Shown: positions 35,420-37,308 of the stretch, piece after piece
How positions within the stretch are numbered: the stretch's first letter is position 1
Layout of the letters: each line of letters opens with the position of its first letter
Source of the DNA: a virus
Virus record (IMG/VR): IMGVR_UViG_3300012920_000105
Span: 1-37,308 of that record
Length of the DNA stretch: 37,308 bases
Direction: 5' to 3' (one strand)
Notes under the pieces: generated by a model
What the model was told of the DNA's origin: nothing
Databases searched by the model: none
Seen by the model: only the letters and a program-made list of their open reading frames with translations
Translations under genes and position numbers: made by a program

Positions 35420-35722
35420 ATGGAAGAATTATCAGAAAAGTCACAAGTAAAACTTGACATTAAAACATTAATAGGTATAATCATAGGTATTATATCTGTA
35501 GCTGGTATATGGTTTGATCTAACAGCAAAGATAAGCGCTATTGATACCACACTTGTTAGATTAGAATATAACCAAACATTAAACGATGAGTTTAGGATTA
35601 AATGGCCTCGTGGTGAAATGGGTGCGTTACCTGATGATGCTAAACAAGATTTAAGAATAGAATATTTACAAGATGATGTAAAAAAACTACAAGAAATAAT
35701 TGAAGAATTAAAAGAGAAATAA
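35420..35722 (+). CDS. Single-pass membrane protein with C-terminal coiled coil, paralogue A
   Basis: 100 aa. A short hydrophilic N-terminus (EELSEKSQVKLDIKTL) leads to one membrane helix (LIGIIIGIISVAGIWF, ~17-32), a linker with RIKWPRGEMGALPDD, and a terminal heptad helix (YLQDDVKKLQEIIEELKEK). It is two bases after the lipoprotein stop. The next gene shares its layout and VxLDxKTL, GI...GxWFxL and QDDV motifs, so the two are a tandem duplication. The layout suits an inner-membrane spanin subunit or a holin-like protein; neither can be proven. Confidence 0.75.
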   Translation: MEELSEKSQVKLDIKTLIGIIIGIISVAGIWFDLTAKISAIDTTLVRLEYNQTLNDEFRIKWPRGEMGALPDDAKQDLRIEYLQDDVKKLQEIIEELKEK

Positions 35723-35723
35723 A

Positions 35724-36005
35724 ATGGCAAAGCAAATAGGTGAAGAAACTAAAGTAACACTAGATTTAAAAACGTTAGGCACAATAGCTGTTGGTATAGC
35801 TGCTTTGGTTGGCATGTGGTTTGCTCTGCAAGCTGATATAGCTCTTGCTAAAGAATTACCTGAGCCTGTTATTGATAGAACTGAGTATGATCTAAAAGAC
35901 GAGTTGATCCGTCAGACCATAATGGATACTCAAGATGATGTGGAAGAAATAAAAGAAAGTCTAGAAAAGATAGACGAAAGATTATACGAACTTCAAAAGA
36001 AATAA
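35724..36005 (+). CDS. Single-pass membrane protein with C-terminal coiled coil, paralogue B
   Basis: 93 aa. N-terminus KQIGEETKVTLDLKTL, membrane helix LGTIAVGIAALVGMWFAL (~18-35), linker KELPEPVIDRTEYDLKDELI, then coiled coil DTQDDVEEIKESLEKIDERL. It is one base after paralogue A. Divergence outside the shared motifs, particularly the lack of the WPRGEMGALP linker, suggests the copies have distinct jobs, possibly holin and inner-membrane spanin or two partners of one complex. It is followed two bases later by the exported thioredoxin-like gene. Confidence 0.75.
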   Translation: MAKQIGEETKVTLDLKTLGTIAVGIAALVGMWFALQADIALAKELPEPVIDRTEYDLKDELIRQTIMDTQDDVEEIKESLEKIDERLYELQKK

Positions 36006-36007
36006 AA

Positions 36008-36418
36008 ATGAAATACTTAATTTTAATTTTAATTCCATTTATATCATTTTCACAAGTAGATGTACCTGATGAGTATTGGATAAATGATAGTGATTTTGAA
36101 GATAAAATAAACGTTAAAGAAGCTTTTGGTGATGATAACAACCTTCCTGTTGTTGTTGAGTTTTGGGCTAAATTTAACGAGGCTAATTGCCTTGCTGATT
36201 GGGACAAGATAGAAAACGCTATATATTATAGAGTTGATATATCTAAAGCTCCTACAGCTAAAAAGAAATATAAAGTCCGTATGGCACCTACTGTTATATT
36301 ATTTAAAGATGGTATAAAGGAAGACGTGTGGAAAGCAGGGTTAGATCTTGTATTACCTGCAGACTTAGAAGAAATACAAGAAGCAATCAACGAAGTCAAT
36401 ACGGCTTCTAAATTTTAG
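36008..36418 (+). CDS. Exported thioredoxin-fold protein lacking the CxxC active site
   Basis: 136 aa. Signal peptide MKYLILILIPFISFS, cleaved before Q16. The mature part follows the thioredoxin order: VVVEFWAKFNEANC (48-61), a helix and strand to YYRVDISKAPTAKKKYKVR, MAPTVILFKDG with the conserved cis-Pro at P94, and a final helix LEEIQEAINEV. Where thioredoxin has W-C-G-P-C there is F-N-E-A-N, so both redox cysteines are missing; the only cysteine is C61. A disulfide oxidoreductase role is therefore unlikely and a binding or chaperone role in the periplasm more likely. Position between membrane coiled-coil and peptidase genes links it to lysis or envelope remodelling. Confidence 0.78.
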   Translation: MKYLILILIPFISFSQVDVPDEYWINDSDFEDKINVKEAFGDDNNLPVVVEFWAKFNEANCLADWDKIENAIYYRVDISKAPTAKKKYKVRMAPTVILFKDGIKEDVWKAGLDLVLPADLEEIQEAINEVNTASKF

Positions 36419-36424
36419 AATAAT

Positions 36425-36460
36425 ATGTGTCCATTTTGTCCAATTTGTATTTGTAAATAA
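36425..36460 (+). CDS. Candidate 11-codon Cys-rich mini-ORF
   Basis: ATG to TAA encodes MCPFCPICICK, with four cysteines spaced C-P-x-C-P-x-C-x-C. The DNA has a repeated TGTCCA unit. It fills almost the whole gap between the thioredoxin-like gene and the M15 peptidase, and its stop is two bases before the peptidase start. It could be translated as a metal-binding peptide or act as a leader; chance cannot be excluded at this length. Confidence 0.35.
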   Translation: MCPFCPICICK

Positions 36461-36462
36461 TT

Positions 36463-36924
36463 ATGAGTAACATAAGTAAACACGTTAGTTATAAAGAAGG
36501 TGTGTATAGCATAACCGCTTTAAGGCTTGGTTTAAAAAATGATCCCTCTGATGATCATTTAAAAAATATGAAGCTTATTGCAGAAAAAGTATTTGAACCT
36601 CTTAGAACGCACGTAGGTGGTCCTATAAAGATAAATTCATTTTATCGTGGACCAGAACTTAACGCTGCTATTGGTGGGTCAGCAAAATCTCAACATTGTC
36701 ACGGACAAGCAATGGATATTGATGACACTTATGGTCACATGTCTAACGCTGCTATGTTTGACTGGATAAAAGCAAATTTAGATTACGATCAGATGATATG
36801 GGAATTTGGCACAGATCAAAATCCAGACTGGGTACATGTTAGTTATGTGCATCCAGACGAAAATAGAAAAAGATGTTTAAAAGCTTATCGTGAAGACGGT
36901 AAAACTAAATATATGGTAATATAA
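36463..36924 (+). CDS. M15-family zinc peptidase, probable endolysin
   Basis: 153 aa, one catalytic domain with no signal peptide or wall-binding domain. The motif SQHCHGQAMDID (76-87) matches S-x-H-x-x-G-x-A-x-D, giving zinc ligands H78 and D85; WVHVS supplies the third ligand H125, and E114 in IWEFG is a possible catalytic acid. INSFYRGPELNAAIGG is the usual preceding strand-loop. M15_3 enzymes cleave peptide bonds in peptidoglycan, often as phage endolysins. Without an export signal it would need a holin, which the two membrane proteins just upstream could provide. The stop overlaps the next start (TAATG). Confidence 0.88.
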   Translation: MSNISKHVSYKEGVYSITALRLGLKNDPSDDHLKNMKLIAEKVFEPLRTHVGGPIKINSFYRGPELNAAIGGSAKSQHCHGQAMDIDDTYGHMSNAAMFDWIKANLDYDQMIWEFGTDQNPDWVHVSYVHPDENRKRCLKAYREDGKTKYMVI

Positions 36925-37067
36925 TGGGAAAAATAAGTGGACCTTGCAAAGCCGCTGCAAAAAGAAAATTTAAGGTATGGCCTAGTGCTTATGCTTCGGG
37001 ATGGGGTGTAAGATGTACTAAAGCTGGTGGACCTGCTAAATTTGGTGGCGGTAAAAAGAAAAAGTAA
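36924..37067 (+). CDS. Tiny basic protein with KFKVWPSAYAS motif (47 aa)
   Basis: Starts in a TAATG overlap with the peptidase stop. It reads MGKISGPCKAAAKRKFKV, then WPSAYASGWGVRCTKAGG, and ends in GGGKKKK. The C-K-A-A-A-K-R-K-F-K-V-x-P-S-A-Y-A-S phrase recurs in small phage proteins by recollection and is not low-complexity noise. Two cysteines (8 and 31) and a Lys tail suggest nucleic-acid or metal binding; this could be an internal, DNA-associated virion protein. Function unknown. Confidence 0.7.
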   Translation: MGKISGPCKAAAKRKFKVWPSAYASGWGVRCTKAGGPAKFGGGKKKK

Positions 37068-37068
37068 C

Positions 37069-37203
37069 ATGAAAAAAGATAAAAAGTTTAAACCACATAA
37101 AATGTACTGTAAAGATGGTAGCGTTAAAAACGCTAAAACATTTGAAATGCATTTAGCTTTTAAGAAAAAAGGTTGTGGTCATACACCAATAAAAAAGAAG
37201 TAA
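37069..37203 (+). CDS. Tiny basic Cys-containing protein (44 aa)
   Basis: Begins one base after the previous stop. The sequence starts MKKDKKFKPHKMYCKDGS and ends KKKGCGHTPIKKK, with two Cys and four His among many Lys. The stop overlaps the next start in TAATG. The Cys/His content would permit metal binding, but no known zinc-finger spacing is met. Same type as its neighbours on both sides. Confidence 0.62.
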   Translation: MKKDKKFKPHKMYCKDGSVKNAKTFEMHLAFKKKGCGHTPIKKK

Positions 37204-37308
37204 TGGCTAAAGCGTATAGAGGAGTTTTAAAAGCTCGTATAAATAAACTATACGGTGGTGATGTTACTTGTAGTAAAGTTAAAAAGTTAAAGTCTCGTAA
37301 AGATGCTA
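37203..37308 (+). CDS. Small basic protein, 3' partial
   Basis: Opens in a TAATG overlap and stays open to the right edge; 35 codons are visible (AKAYRGVLKARINKLYGGDV, then TCSKVKKLKSRKDA). It is Lys/Arg-rich with one Cys, matching the style of the two genes before it. The full length and function cannot be judged. Confidence 0.6.
   Translation, partial: MAKAYRGVLKARINKLYGGDVTCSKVKKLKSRKDA

Noticed and set aside
1-37308. tRNA, rRNA, CRISPR array, insertion sequence or attachment site
   Set aside because: No cloverleaf, repeat-spacer array, transposase or terminal inverted repeats were noticed; the longest gaps are under 80 bases.

Overview
The window is one end-to-end block of the structural and exit half of an AT-rich tailed dsDNA phage. 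All genes lie on the + strand, packed with overlaps or gaps of a few bases. No replication genes, integrase, tRNA, IS or CRISPR is visible. The absence of sheath, tail-tube and tape-measure genes, together with connector/hub genes and a giant internal virion protein, fits a short-tailed (podovirus-like) Caudoviricetes member. A Bacteroidota, probably flavobacterial, host is suggested by several traits: the FN3-like repeat style of the second fibre-associated gene, signal peptides cleaved just before Gln, a lipoprotein whose Cys is followed by S-K-E-E-E (the surface-export signature of that phylum), and AT-rich starts without Shine-Dalgarno sequences. A marine origin is inferred from remembered resemblance to uncultured marine phage proteins; no search was run.

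Layout: (1) 1-6904, fibre locus: a very long tail fibre open at the left edge and ending in an S74 auto-cleaving chaperone, two fibre-associated proteins and a guanidinoacetate-methyltransferase-like enzyme. (2) 6964-8637, small genes before packaging, including a protein that reads as two tandem GroES-like units and a possible small terminase. (3) 8637-15978, large terminase, portal, scaffold and major capsid protein. (4) 16055-23834, a conserved post-capsid gene, two connector/adaptor proteins and a hub protein that appears split into two genes. (5) 23835-33646, a cupin, a small internal virion protein, a 561-aa structural protein and a 2277-aa virion protein carrying a zincin-like HELLH site and a HAD-like domain. 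(6) 33700-37308, an envelope/exit cassette: exported outer-membrane-type protein, surface lipoprotein, two paralogous single-pass membrane coiled-coil proteins, an exported thioredoxin fold lacking its redox cysteines, an 11-codon Cys-rich mini-ORF, an M15 peptidase (probable endolysin), and a run of tiny basic Cys-containing proteins open at the right edge.

Regulation visible in the sequence: two similar AT-rich blocks before the pre-packaging genes and before the exit cassette, a 29-nt leader present twice (before the scaffold and the post-capsid gene), a terminator-like hairpin right after the capsid gene, and a strong cUUCGg hairpin one gene later. Many junctions are TAATG stop-start overlaps, suggesting translational coupling.
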